Of a stretch of 8,468 nucleotides of DNA, positions 1-6,507 are shown piece by piece. The notes under the pieces are model-generated. The model did no database searches, had not been told where the DNA came from, and saw only the letters and a list, made by a program, of their open reading frames with translations. Position 1 is the first letter of the stretch. Every line of letters begins with the position of its first letter. Both the position numbers and the translations under genes were made by a program. Source of the stretch: Planctomycetota bacterium (GTDB lineage: Bacteria; Planctomycetota; UBA1135; UBA2386); NCBI GenBank assembly GCA_003235605.1, contig QJVU01000066.1:1-8468 (forward strand), in the 5' to 3' direction.

Positions 1-335
1 ATCCCGTAGTCGGGAGAGAGCTGGTCCCTGCCCTGCAGGCAGGCCTCGCTGGTACCGGAGCTCACCCCTGGCAGCACGACGACCTCGTCGCCCAAGGCGA
101 CGTTCGTCACCCCCGGCCCGACGGCATCCACGACGCCCGCACCATCACTGCCGGGCACCAGAGGCAGGGGAAAGGCATGCCCTGGCACCCCCCGCCGGAC
201 CCAGATGTCCAAGTGGTTGAGCCCCACCGCCTTCACCCGGACCCGGACTTCGCGCGCCCCGGGCTGGGGCGCCGGCCGATCCTCGAACAGCAGCCTGTCG
301 AAACCGCCGTGCTCCCGAATGACGACGGCCTTCAT
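1..335 (-). CDS. Medium-chain dehydrogenase/reductase (alcohol dehydrogenase/quinone reductase type), N-terminal part
   Basis: Only the first 111 codons are in the window; the C-terminus, including the nucleotide-binding Rossmann domain, lies off the left edge. The protein starts MKAVVIREHGGFDRL and shows the GroES-like catalytic domain of the MDR superfamily: PxPxPGxxEVxVxVKAVGLNHLD (about residues 21-43), PGSDGAGVV (61-69), VGxGV and GDEVVV (82-87). Members are NAD(P)H-dependent cytosolic oxidoreductases acting on alcohols, aldehydes, quinones or enones; substrate cannot be assigned. Zinc sites look lost. Asn40 and Ser63 occupy the usual catalytic Cys and His positions, and in the structural zinc lobe three of four Cys positions are Ser (92-107; only Cys99 remains). 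This favours a zinc-independent, quinone-oxidoreductase-like activity. The ATG at 335 overlaps the upstream hydratase stop (ATGA), indicating translational coupling. I am sure of the superfamily, not of the substrate. Confidence 0.85.
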   Translation of the reverse strand, partial: MKAVVIREHGGFDRLLFEDRPAPQPGAREVRVRVKAVGLNHLDIWVRRGVPGHAFPLPLVPGSDGAGVVDAVGPGVTNVALGDEVVVLPGVSSGTSEACLQGRDQLSPDYG

Positions 336-1138
336 TGCCCCCGAAAGTCGGGCTTGCGCTTCTGGGTGTAGGCGCTCAGACCTTCCTTGGCATCCTCGCT
401 GGCAAACAACTTCGCCTGCAGCTCTCGTTCCAAGGCGAGGCCCGCATCCAGGGGAACCTCGGTCCCGGACTGCACCGAGCGCTTGATGTGCCCCACCGCC
501 ATCGCCGCCTTCTCCGGTGCGCAGAACCGGGTGGCGTAGGCGATCACCTGGCCCATGAAGTCCTCACCGTCGCTGGCCTTCAAGACCTCGGTCACCAAGC
601 CCAGTTCGTGAGCTTCATCCATCGAGAGGTTGTCCCCCTTCGTCATCAGCTCGATGGCCTTCGCCTTCCCCACCATGCGCGCAAGGCGCTGGGTCCCTCC
701 GGTCCCAGGAAGGACGCCCAGGGCCACTTCCGGCAAGCCGATCTTGCCGCAGTCCTTGCGAGCCACGCGCAGGTCGCAGGCCATCGCCACCTCGAGCCCC
801 CCTCCTACGGTGTGTCCGTTGAGCGCGGCGATGACAAGCTTCGGCGTCTGCTCCAACCGCGACAGGGTCTCGTTCGCATGGAGGCAAAAGTAGTACTTCC
901 AGGTCGGATCCGCCTTGGCCAGCATGTTGATGTTGGCGCCGTCGCAGAAGTACTTCTCGCCGTGGCCGGTCACCACGATCACCTGGACCTCGGTATCGAA
1001 GCGGGTCCTGAGAATGCACTCGTCCAGGTCCCGCATCATCTCGTGGGTGTAGGTGTTGGCCGGCGGGTCGTTCAGGGTCAGCACGGCCACGTGGCCGTGC
1101 AGCTCATAGTCAACGACTGTCTTGCGGGGCTCCGCCAT
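332..1138 (-). CDS. Enoyl-CoA hydratase/isomerase (crotonase) family protein
   Basis: A 268-residue crotonase-fold protein, close to the usual 255-270 residues. Members hydrate or isomerise the double bond of acyl-CoA thioesters in the cytosol, typically in beta-oxidation. Visible landmarks are the first strand with VAVLTLNDPPAN (17-28), the oxyanion loop CDGANINML (65-73, Ala68 at the usual amide position), NGHTVGGGLEVAMACD (107-122) and GLPEVALGVLPGTGGTQRL (134-152). Glu116 and Glu137 match the two catalytic glutamates of classical hydratases (Glu144 and Glu164 in the rat enzyme), so hydratase activity is plausible. The loop reads CDGANI rather than the usual AGADI. I chose the ATG at 1138 because it gives the normal N-terminal length; an in-frame GTG at 1177 would add 13 residues. 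A strong hairpin covers the start region. The stop overlaps the start of the downstream MDR gene. It is divergent from the ferredoxin gene. Substrate chain length is unknown. Confidence 0.9.
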   Translation of the reverse strand: MAEPRKTVVDYELHGHVAVLTLNDPPANTYTHEMMRDLDECILRTRFDTEVQVIVVTGHGEKYFCDGANINMLAKADPTWKYYFCLHANETLSRLEQTPKLVIAALNGHTVGGGLEVAMACDLRVARKDCGKIGLPEVALGVLPGTGGTQRLARMVGKAKAIELMTKGDNLSMDEAHELGLVTEVLKASDGEDFMGQVIAYATRFCAPEKAAMAVGHIKRSVQSGTEVPLDAGLALERELQAKLFASEDAKEGLSAYTQKRKPDFRGQ

Positions 1139-1173
1139 GGGGGAGGCATGGTAGCGCTGCGCCACCTCCCCCA
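1138..1173 (-). promoter_or_regulatory. Stem-loop at the hydratase start codon
   Basis: A perfect 9-bp G/C-rich stem pairs TGGGGGAGG (plus strand 1138-1146) with CCTCCCCCA (1165-1173). An additional inner TGG/CCA helix lies at 1149-1151 and 1162-1164. On the hydratase mRNA the 5' arm carries the only Shine-Dalgarno-like sequence nearby (GGGGGAGG), and the 3' arm CCTCCCCC sits immediately before the ATG, whose A is paired. It could restrain translation of the hydratase. There is no T-run, so it is not a canonical intrinsic terminator. The structure is seen; its function is inferred. Confidence 0.4.
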
Positions 1174-1205
1174 CCACTTGAAAGACAGGGGCACCGTCCT
1201 AGGTT

Positions 1206-1209
1206 GGAG
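1206..1209 (+). promoter_or_regulatory. Ribosome binding site of the ferredoxin gene
   Basis: GGAG lies five bases before the ATG at 1215. This favours ATG 1215 over the in-frame GTG at 1209, which overlaps the GGAG itself. Confidence 0.55.
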
Positions 1210-1214
1210 TGCGG

Positions 1215-1433
1215 ATGCCCATCACCAAGGTATGGATCGAGGAAGGCTGCATCTCCTGCAGCCTCTGCATGGACATCTGTCCCCAGGTGTTCGACGTCAA
1301 GGACGGCGAGGACTGTGTCATCACCCCCAATGCCCTCGAGCACTTCGACACCAAACACGACGATATCGTCCTGGCCGCAGAGGACTGCCCCGTCGAGGTG
1401 ATCCACTTCGATGTCGATACGCCGAAGGGCTAG
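1215..1433 (+). CDS. Single-cluster [4Fe-4S] ferredoxin
   Basis: A 72-residue acidic protein that fits a small soluble electron carrier. The cluster motif is Cys12-x2-Cys15-x2-Cys18 in GCISCSLCMDICPQVF, with the fourth ligand Cys58 in EDCPVEVI near the C-terminus. This is the arrangement of monocluster bacterial ferredoxins such as those of Desulfovibrio and Thermotoga. All four ligands are present, so a [4Fe-4S] rather than a [3Fe-4S] cluster is expected. Two further cysteines, Cys22 (before Pro23) and Cys34, resemble the extra pair that forms a disulfide in some monocluster ferredoxins, though the spacing differs. There is no signal peptide, so it should be cytosolic. The start is set by the GGAG at 1206. 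It is divergent from the hydratase gene and 38 bases ahead of the DUF3299-like gene. Its redox partner cannot be deduced from this window. Confidence 0.93.
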   Translation: MPITKVWIEEGCISCSLCMDICPQVFDVKDGEDCVITPNALEHFDTKHDDIVLAAEDCPVEVIHFDVDTPKG

Positions 1434-1471
1434 CGCGCCCCCGGGGGTCGCCGTGGTAGACTGCTCTGCCC

Positions 1472-1885
1472 ATGAAGACGGCCCTTCCGATCCTCCTGGT
1501 CCTGGCCCTGCTGCCCGCCGGTGACGAGCGGCGGACTCCTGCGCTCGGCTTCGATGTGCTCGCGGGGTTCGAGTACAAAGAGGGAATGAAGCTGCCCGAG
1601 GAAGTGACCAAGCATCACAAGAAGAGGGTGAAGGTTGGCGGCTTCATGAAGACAGAGGACGGTAGCGAGGGCGACGTCGAGTTCTTCATCATCGTGAACG
1701 ACGCCTGCGGCTGCGAGGGCACTCCGAAACTCAACGAGATGGTGTTCTGCTCCATGCCCGAAGGCAAGACGGTCAAGATCAAGCCGGGTATCGCCGAGGT
1801 GACCGGTACGTTGTACGTGGAAGAGGAGAAAGAGGATGGCATCGTCATCTCTCTCTACACCATGGATGTGGAGTCGGTGAACTAG
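1472..1885 (+). CDS. DUF3299-like small exported protein
   Basis: A 137-residue protein with a short hydrophobic N-terminus (MKTALPILLVLALLPAG), likely a signal peptide for export to the periplasm. There is no lipobox Cys. The rest resembles what I recall of DUF3299 proteins: an opening LAGFEYKEGMKLPEEV (30-45), a KRVKVGGFM strand (51-59), then a hydrophobic strand FFIIVND leading to ACGCEGTPKLNEMVFCSM (78-95). That last block corresponds to the family's Cys-rich segment followed by P-x-x-N-x-x-V. It ends with GTLYVEEEKEDGIVISLYTMD, a strand pair closing a small beta-barrel-like fold. Cysteines are 79, 81 and 93. The biochemical function of the family is not known to me. No good ribosome binding site is visible. 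A TAGACT element (1457-1462) about 10 bases before the start could be a -10 box of a near-leaderless transcript, but no -35 supports it. The family call rests on memory of motifs, not a search. Confidence 0.7.
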   Translation: MKTALPILLVLALLPAGDERRTPALGFDVLAGFEYKEGMKLPEEVTKHHKKRVKVGGFMKTEDGSEGDVEFFIIVNDACGCEGTPKLNEMVFCSMPEGKTVKIKPGIAEVTGTLYVEEEKEDGIVISLYTMDVESVN

Positions 1886-1914
1886 GAGCCAGCTGGAGGG
1901 AAACCGGTCGCCGC

Positions 1915-3105
1915 ATGCACTGCTTCCGCCTCGTATTGCCGATCACGTGTCTGGGGCTGATCAGCGCTTGCCCCGGCGTCGCGGCCCAGAGTGCGGGGAC
2001 ACCCCCCGAGGACTGGAACAGCCTCGTCAAGAAAGCCAACACCCACCCCCGGATGATGCTGCGCAATGCGATCTCCAGGAAGGTGGCGCGAGCCGGCGAT
2101 GTCGCGGTTCCGGCGGTCTACGCGTTCACCGGGAAACACGGCCGCAACAAGGTGACCCTTGGCTTCGTCGACGCCTATTCCAAGAGCAACGCCAAGGGAC
2201 CCCGAACGCTGGCGCTGCTGGAAGAGTGGGCAAGGGACAGGGATTTCTTCTGGCGGGGACAGGCCCTGGGGGCGCTGGCAAATCGCAGGGTGCCCGCGTG
2301 CCGCGAGCTGTTCCTGAAGTCGGTCGGGGATCCCGCTTTCCTGACCCGCATCCATGCCGGCAGGGGTCTGTGCCTCCTCGGCGAGGAAGCGGACCGCCCG
2401 CGGGTGTTGGCCTTGCTCGCGGACGAGGACCCCAGGGTGCGGACTTGGATCGCGCTGACGTTGGTCGAAGAGGGTGACCTCCGCGGTCTGCCAGAGCTGG
2501 TCGAAGCCCTTGCGAAAGACGACAAGTTCCTGGGAGATCCCTGGGGACTCCGCGGCGCCCAGCGCTCCCTGGCTGTGCTCAAGAAGGCGGCCGGCGAGGA
2601 CTTCGGCTACGACATCACCAGGAGCCCGGAGCAGAACGACGATGCCATTGCCGGCTTCCGTGACTTTGCCAGGGTCAAGCTCGGCGAGCAGTTCCGGCCC
2701 GCAAAGCCCGCGGCGATGGACCGAACGGTCTACGTGGGGGGCCTCGCGGTCCGTTCCTGCCGCAATGGAGACCTGTTCCTGCGCTGGACGGCAGACGGCA
2801 CAGTCGTGGCCGGTCTCGAGCCACTCCTTCGCTTCAGGATGCCGGCGGCGGACTGGAAGACCCTTGTTGCGGAGCTGCCAGCCGGCGAGGCCGTACACGG
2901 CAAGGTTGTCTGTGACTACCTGAGGGTGATGTGCGAGAATCCGGCCATGCACTGGAAGTGCGCTCCTGGCGCGCTTCCCGGACCAATGACCAACTGGCTG
3001 GAGCGACTGGCCAAGGCGCTGGAGAAAGCCAAGCAGCAGGAGCTGGCACGCGCCCTCACCGAGCGCCTCGGACAGTTCGCTTCCGGCAAGAGGCAACAAC
3101 GCTAG
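1915..3105 (+). CDS. Exported HEAT-like repeat protein, possible lipoprotein
   Basis: A 396-residue protein that I do not recognise as a named family. Residues 1-24 are a signal peptide (hydrophobic LVLPITCLGLISA). ISAC at 16-19 fits a lipobox, making a lipoprotein attached at Cys19 possible; signal peptidase I cleavage after Ala24 is the alternative. Residues about 95-200 contain three degenerate HEAT-like helical pairs, recognisable by WRGQALGALANRR (113-125), TRIHAGRGLCLLGE (144-157) and VRTWIALTLVEEGD (175-188). Such repeats usually form protein-binding solenoids. Residues about 268-350 look beta-rich, with cysteines at 282, 333, 340 and 349 that could form disulfides in the periplasm. 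The C-terminus (357-390) is a charged helix. GGAGGG at 1895-1900 is 14 bases before the ATG, a long spacing. The gene is 29 bases after the DUF3299-like gene, and its TAG stop directly abuts the next ATG. Confidence 0.8.
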   Translation: MHCFRLVLPITCLGLISACPGVAAQSAGTPPEDWNSLVKKANTHPRMMLRNAISRKVARAGDVAVPAVYAFTGKHGRNKVTLGFVDAYSKSNAKGPRTLALLEEWARDRDFFWRGQALGALANRRVPACRELFLKSVGDPAFLTRIHAGRGLCLLGEEADRPRVLALLADEDPRVRTWIALTLVEEGDLRGLPELVEALAKDDKFLGDPWGLRGAQRSLAVLKKAAGEDFGYDITRSPEQNDDAIAGFRDFARVKLGEQFRPAKPAAMDRTVYVGGLAVRSCRNGDLFLRWTADGTVVAGLEPLLRFRMPAADWKTLVAELPAGEAVHGKVVCDYLRVMCENPAMHWKCAPGALPGPMTNWLERLAKALEKAKQQELARALTERLGQFASGKRQQR

Positions 3106-6100
3106 ATGTGCGGCATCATCGCTGTGCTGCGACGCCGGTCGCGCCGTAGCCCACCCGGGAGGGAGGTCGTCCTGGAGCACCTGGCCGCGGCACAATCCGC
3201 GACCGCGGAGCCAAGTGACCTGATAGCGCGCCTGCAGGCAGCGGCTGCAGGACTCGAAGCTGCAAACAAGCTGTTGATGGGGGTTCCAGGGGTTACCTGC
3301 CTCCTCCGGGATGGGGACCTGGCCACCACCATCGAGAGGGACCTGGCCAAGATCGACGAGTGGATCCAGGGGTTGGAGCAACAAGCGGATGACGGCGGCC
3401 TGGACCTGCCACTGGACCGGCTGGAAGAATTCAACGCTGCGCTGGTGCGCCTGAAAGATGCGACCTGGGCGCTGGGCAAGGATCGCTTGCGCACCGCCAA
3501 GACGGTGGCCGACCTGGGGGGACGCTCTCTCACCGAGTCGGCGATCGCCGCCTACACCTCGATCAGCATTGCGCTGTCGGCCCTGGACCGGCTGGAGGTG
3601 CGGGGCAGGGACTCGGCTGGCATTCACATCCTCGTCGAAGGACATGGCCTGGACCTTGCCTCTGACGAACTCTCCTCCCAGCTTCGAGGCCGCCTGGGAG
3701 ATGCCCTGTTCACCAGCGGGGCGGTCCGCACGCCAGCCGGGCACCTCTGCTTCGTCTACAAGACCGCCGCCGAGATCGGCGAGCTGGGCGACAACAGCAG
3801 GGTCCTGCGGGATGCGATTCGCGCCGACCGGTTGCTGCGCCGCGCCGTGGCGGCGGAGACCGCCGAAGCAACGATCCTCTGCCACACCCGCTGGGCCAGC
3901 GTCGGCATCATCAGCCAGGCCAACGCCCACCCCGTCAACCAGGAGGAGAGCAACCGCAGTGGCCCCTATGTGGCAGCCGTGCTGAACGGGGACGTGGACA
4001 ACTTCGACGAGCTGCGCAAGCGCGAGCGCCTGGAAGTCCCTCCAGAGATCACCACGGATGCCAAGATCATTCCCGCGTTGATGTCTCGGCGGCTTGCCGA
4101 CGGCATCGCACCGGAGCAGGCGTTCTGTCAGACCGTGGCGAGCTTCGCCGGCTCGGTCGCGATCGGCTGCCACGCTGCGGACCATCCGGACACGCTCTTG
4201 ATGGCCCTGCGCGGCAGCGGCCAGGGTCTCTACATCGGCCTCGCGGAGGATGCCTTCGTGGTGGCCAGCGAGCCCTACGGCGTCGTCGAGGAGACACCCC
4301 TCTACCTGCGCATGGACGGGGAATCGACCGGTGGCGAGGCGGTGGCGCTGCGCCGCGCCCTGGCCGGCGAGTTGGCGGGAATCCAACGCCTGGGCTACGA
4401 CGGCTCCGAACGCCCCGTACGACAGAACGAGCTCACGAGGGCAGAGATCACCACCCGTGACATCGACCGGGGAAACAGCCCGCACTTCCTTCTCAAGGAG
4501 ATCTCCGAAGCGCCGCGGTCCTTCCACAAGACTCTACGCGGCAAGATCCATGAGGACGGGGGCAGGCTCTCCGTGCAGCTGGGCCATGAGGCTCTTCCCG
4601 AGAGTCTGTGTGAGACCCTGCGCACCGGTCGCATCGGGCGGATCATCGTCATTGGGCAGGGGACCGCGGCGGTCGCCGGCCAGGGTGTCGCTGCGGCCCT
4701 GCAGGAAGCGCTGTCGCAGACCAGGGTGCGGGTGCTCGCGATGCCCGCCACGGAGCTCTCGGGCTTCCATCTTTCTGACGACATGACGGACACGCTGGTG
4801 GTGGCCATCAGCCAGTCGGGCACCACGACGGATACCAACCGTACGGTGGACCTGCTGCGCAGCCGCGGTGCCTCGGTCGTCGCGATCGTAAACCGCCGCC
4901 ACAGCGACCTGTGCGACAAGGCTGATGGCGTGCTGTTCACGTCTGACGGCCGCGACATCGAGATGAGCGTCGCCTCAACGAAGGCGTTCTATTCGCAGAT
5001 TGCCGCCGGATTCCTGCTGGCATTCGCCATCCACAGAGTGCTGGAGCCCGCGGGCTCGACCCGGGAGCAGGAGATCCTCGCCGCTCTTCGGGAACTGCCG
5101 GCAGCGATGAGCCGTGTTCTCGACCTCGGCAGCACGATCGGCGCGGCCGCGGTCCGCCATGCGCCGCAACGACGCCACTGGGCGGTCGTCGGCAACGGCA
5201 AGAACCAGATCGCAGCCCAGGAGATCCGGATCAAGCTCTCCGAGCTCTGCTACAAGTCGATTGCCTGTGACACCACCGAGGACAAGAAGCACATCGACCT
5301 CTCGGCGGAGCCGATGATTCTGGTCTGCGCGTGCGGGTTGTCGGGTTCCACCGCCGATGATGTCGCCAAGGAACTGTCGATCTATCGGGCTCACAAGGCC
5401 GCACCGATCCTGATCACGACAAAGGGTGGTCGACCCTATGATGGTGCCCTGGACGTTCTCGAGGTCCCCGAGGCGCATCCTTCTCTGGCCTTCGTGCTCT
5501 GTACCATGGTGGGGCACCTCTTCGGCTACCATGCAGCCCTGGCCATCGACTCGCTGGCCCACCCACTGCGCAAGGCCCGAGCCGCGATCGAGAACCTGGT
5601 TTCCACGGGTCCAGATCATGACGACCTGCTGAACCAGCTGGCACCGAGGATTCAGGACAGCATCGACATCTTCTTCCGCAGCGTGGCCCAAGGTCGCTAC
5701 AACGGTCAGTTGGAGGCCAGCACGGCAGTCCGGCTGGCGGCGTTGTTCCGCTACGTGGACGGCACCAAGCCCCTCGAGTCGTTTCAGCAGGAGCTGGGAG
5801 ATGTGGGCACTCCCAGCCTGGTCGTGGAGCAGCTGACCGAGGCCCTGACCCGAGCGATCGAGGAGCTGACGCGACCGGTGGATGCCATCAAGCACCAGGC
5901 CAAGACGGTGACCGTGGGGATCTCGCGCTCTGACGAGGCGCTGCTGACGGTGGGTTTGGTCAAGGAGCTGCTCGCCACCGGCGTGCCGCGCAACCACATC
6001 GCCTACCGCGAGCTACGGAGCGTTGCGGCGCTCGACCCTGCGGTCAGGAAGGTCGTGGGCTACACCCGCTATAGGATCCGGGACATGGCGACCGCGGACG

Positions 6101-6507
6101 CCAGGAACGGCGCCACCATCCAGGTGCTGTCCCAGGGCGGCGCGGCCAAGGGGATTCCCTCACGCACGGCAAGCAACCCCGAGCTCCGGGGCACCAAGCA
6201 CCTCGTTGCCAGCGAGCGGGAGCTGCTGGTGGCGCGGGGCCGCAGCGACAACCGCACCGTGATCCTGGTGCCCGAGGTCGACAAGCGCGAGACCGTCGGC
6301 CTCACCCTCATGCACGTGGAGTTCCATGACCACCTGGACAAGGACGCCATGCGGAGCGTCCTCAGCGGCTACCGCCACCGGTACCAGGCCCTTCGCGACC
6401 TGGTGACCGAGACCGAGCCATCCTTCGCGGACAGCAAGCTCGCAGAGATTCCGGTTGTCGAGCTGCTCACGGTTCCGGTGCACGTGCTCGCAGACCGCTG
6501 GCGGTAG
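3106..6507 (+). CDS. Giant GlmS-like amidotransferase/SIS-domain protein (1133 aa)
   Basis: This resembles glutamine-fructose-6-phosphate aminotransferase (GlmS; glucosamine-6-phosphate synthesis from glutamine), but GlmS is about 609 residues long. The class II amidotransferase part has nucleophile Cys2 (MCGIIAV), RGRDSAG (166-172), HTRWASVG (260-267), NAHP (273-276), LNGDVDNFDEL (293-303) and Asp318. The linker DRGNSPHFLLKEI (454-466) also matches GlmS. SIS domain 1 (about 475-645) has VAISQSGTTTDT (566-577) and SVASTKAF (621-628). SIS domain 2 (about 680-815) has Lys710, Glu713 and His729, matching E. coli Lys485, Glu488 and His504. AKTVTV (932-937) matches the E. coli C-tail AKSVTV, so Lys933 equals the Schiff-base Lys603. 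Extra modules are residues 10-150, about 820-925 and about 939-1133. The start is certain, since Cys2 must be N-terminal, and it directly follows the previous stop. It may be a GlmS paralogue with a different sugar phosphate. I have a weak recollection of similar long proteins in Actinobacteria. Confidence 0.9.
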   Translation: MCGIIAVLRRRSRRSPPGREVVLEHLAAAQSATAEPSDLIARLQAAAAGLEAANKLLMGVPGVTCLLRDGDLATTIERDLAKIDEWIQGLEQQADDGGLDLPLDRLEEFNAALVRLKDATWALGKDRLRTAKTVADLGGRSLTESAIAAYTSISIALSALDRLEVRGRDSAGIHILVEGHGLDLASDELSSQLRGRLGDALFTSGAVRTPAGHLCFVYKTAAEIGELGDNSRVLRDAIRADRLLRRAVAAETAEATILCHTRWASVGIISQANAHPVNQEESNRSGPYVAAVLNGDVDNFDELRKRERLEVPPEITTDAKIIPALMSRRLADGIAPEQAFCQTVASFAGSVAIGCHAADHPDTLLMALRGSGQGLYIGLAEDAFVVASEPYGVVEETPLYLRMDGESTGGEAVALRRALAGELAGIQRLGYDGSERPVRQNELTRAEITTRDIDRGNSPHFLLKEISEAPRSFHKTLRGKIHEDGGRLSVQLGHEALPESLCETLRTGRIGRIIVIGQGTAAVAGQGVAAALQEALSQTRVRVLAMPATELSGFHLSDDMTDTLVVAISQSGTTTDTNRTVDLLRSRGASVVAIVNRRHSDLCDKADGVLFTSDGRDIEMSVASTKAFYSQIAAGFLLAFAIHRVLEPAGSTREQEILAALRELPAAMSRVLDLGSTIGAAAVRHAPQRRHWAVVGNGKNQIAAQEIRIKLSELCYKSIACDTTEDKKHIDLSAEPMILVCACGLSGSTADDVAKELSIYRAHKAAPILITTKGGRPYDGALDVLEVPEAHPSLAFVLCTMVGHLFGYHAALAIDSLAHPLRKARAAIENLVSTGPDHDDLLNQLAPRIQDSIDIFFRSVAQGRYNGQLEASTAVRLAALFRYVDGTKPLESFQQELGDVGTPSLVVEQLTEALTRAIEELTRPVDAIKHQAKTVTVGISRSDEALLTVGLVKELLATGVPRNHIAYRELRSVAALDPAVRKVVGYTRYRIRDMATADARNGATIQVLSQGGAAKGIPSRTASNPELRGTKHLVASERELLVARGRSDNRTVILVPEVDKRETVGLTLMHVEFHDHLDKDAMRSVLSGYRHRYQALRDLVTETEPSFADSKLAEIPVVELLTVPVHVLADRWR

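Noticed and set aside
1178..1205. Possible promoter for the ferredoxin: TTGAAA (1178-1183) and TAGGTT (1200-1205), 16 bases apart.
   Set aside because: The -10 match is poor, and it would start transcription beyond the GGAG that best explains the ATG. I do not annotate it.
1438..1447. CCCCCGGGGG palindrome after the ferredoxin stop codon as a terminator.
   Set aside because: After leaving a loop only about three pairs remain, and no T-run follows.
335..1459. A 374-codon plus-strand open frame opposite the enoyl-CoA hydratase and running over the ferredoxin.
   Set aside because: The opposite strand encodes an intact crotonase with both catalytic glutamates, and the ferredoxin is in another frame. 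The product has no recognisable features.
1882..4527. An 881-codon open frame on the minus strand opposite the HEAT-like and GlmS-like genes.
   Set aside because: Its translation shows no domain, is rich in Arg/Gly/Ala/Gln, and lies opposite two proteins with clear motifs and signal peptide. It is a by-product of GC-rich codon use.
4975..5997. A 340-codon minus-strand open frame opposite the SIS domains.
   Set aside because: It is antisense to a conserved enzyme core, with no motif or start signal.
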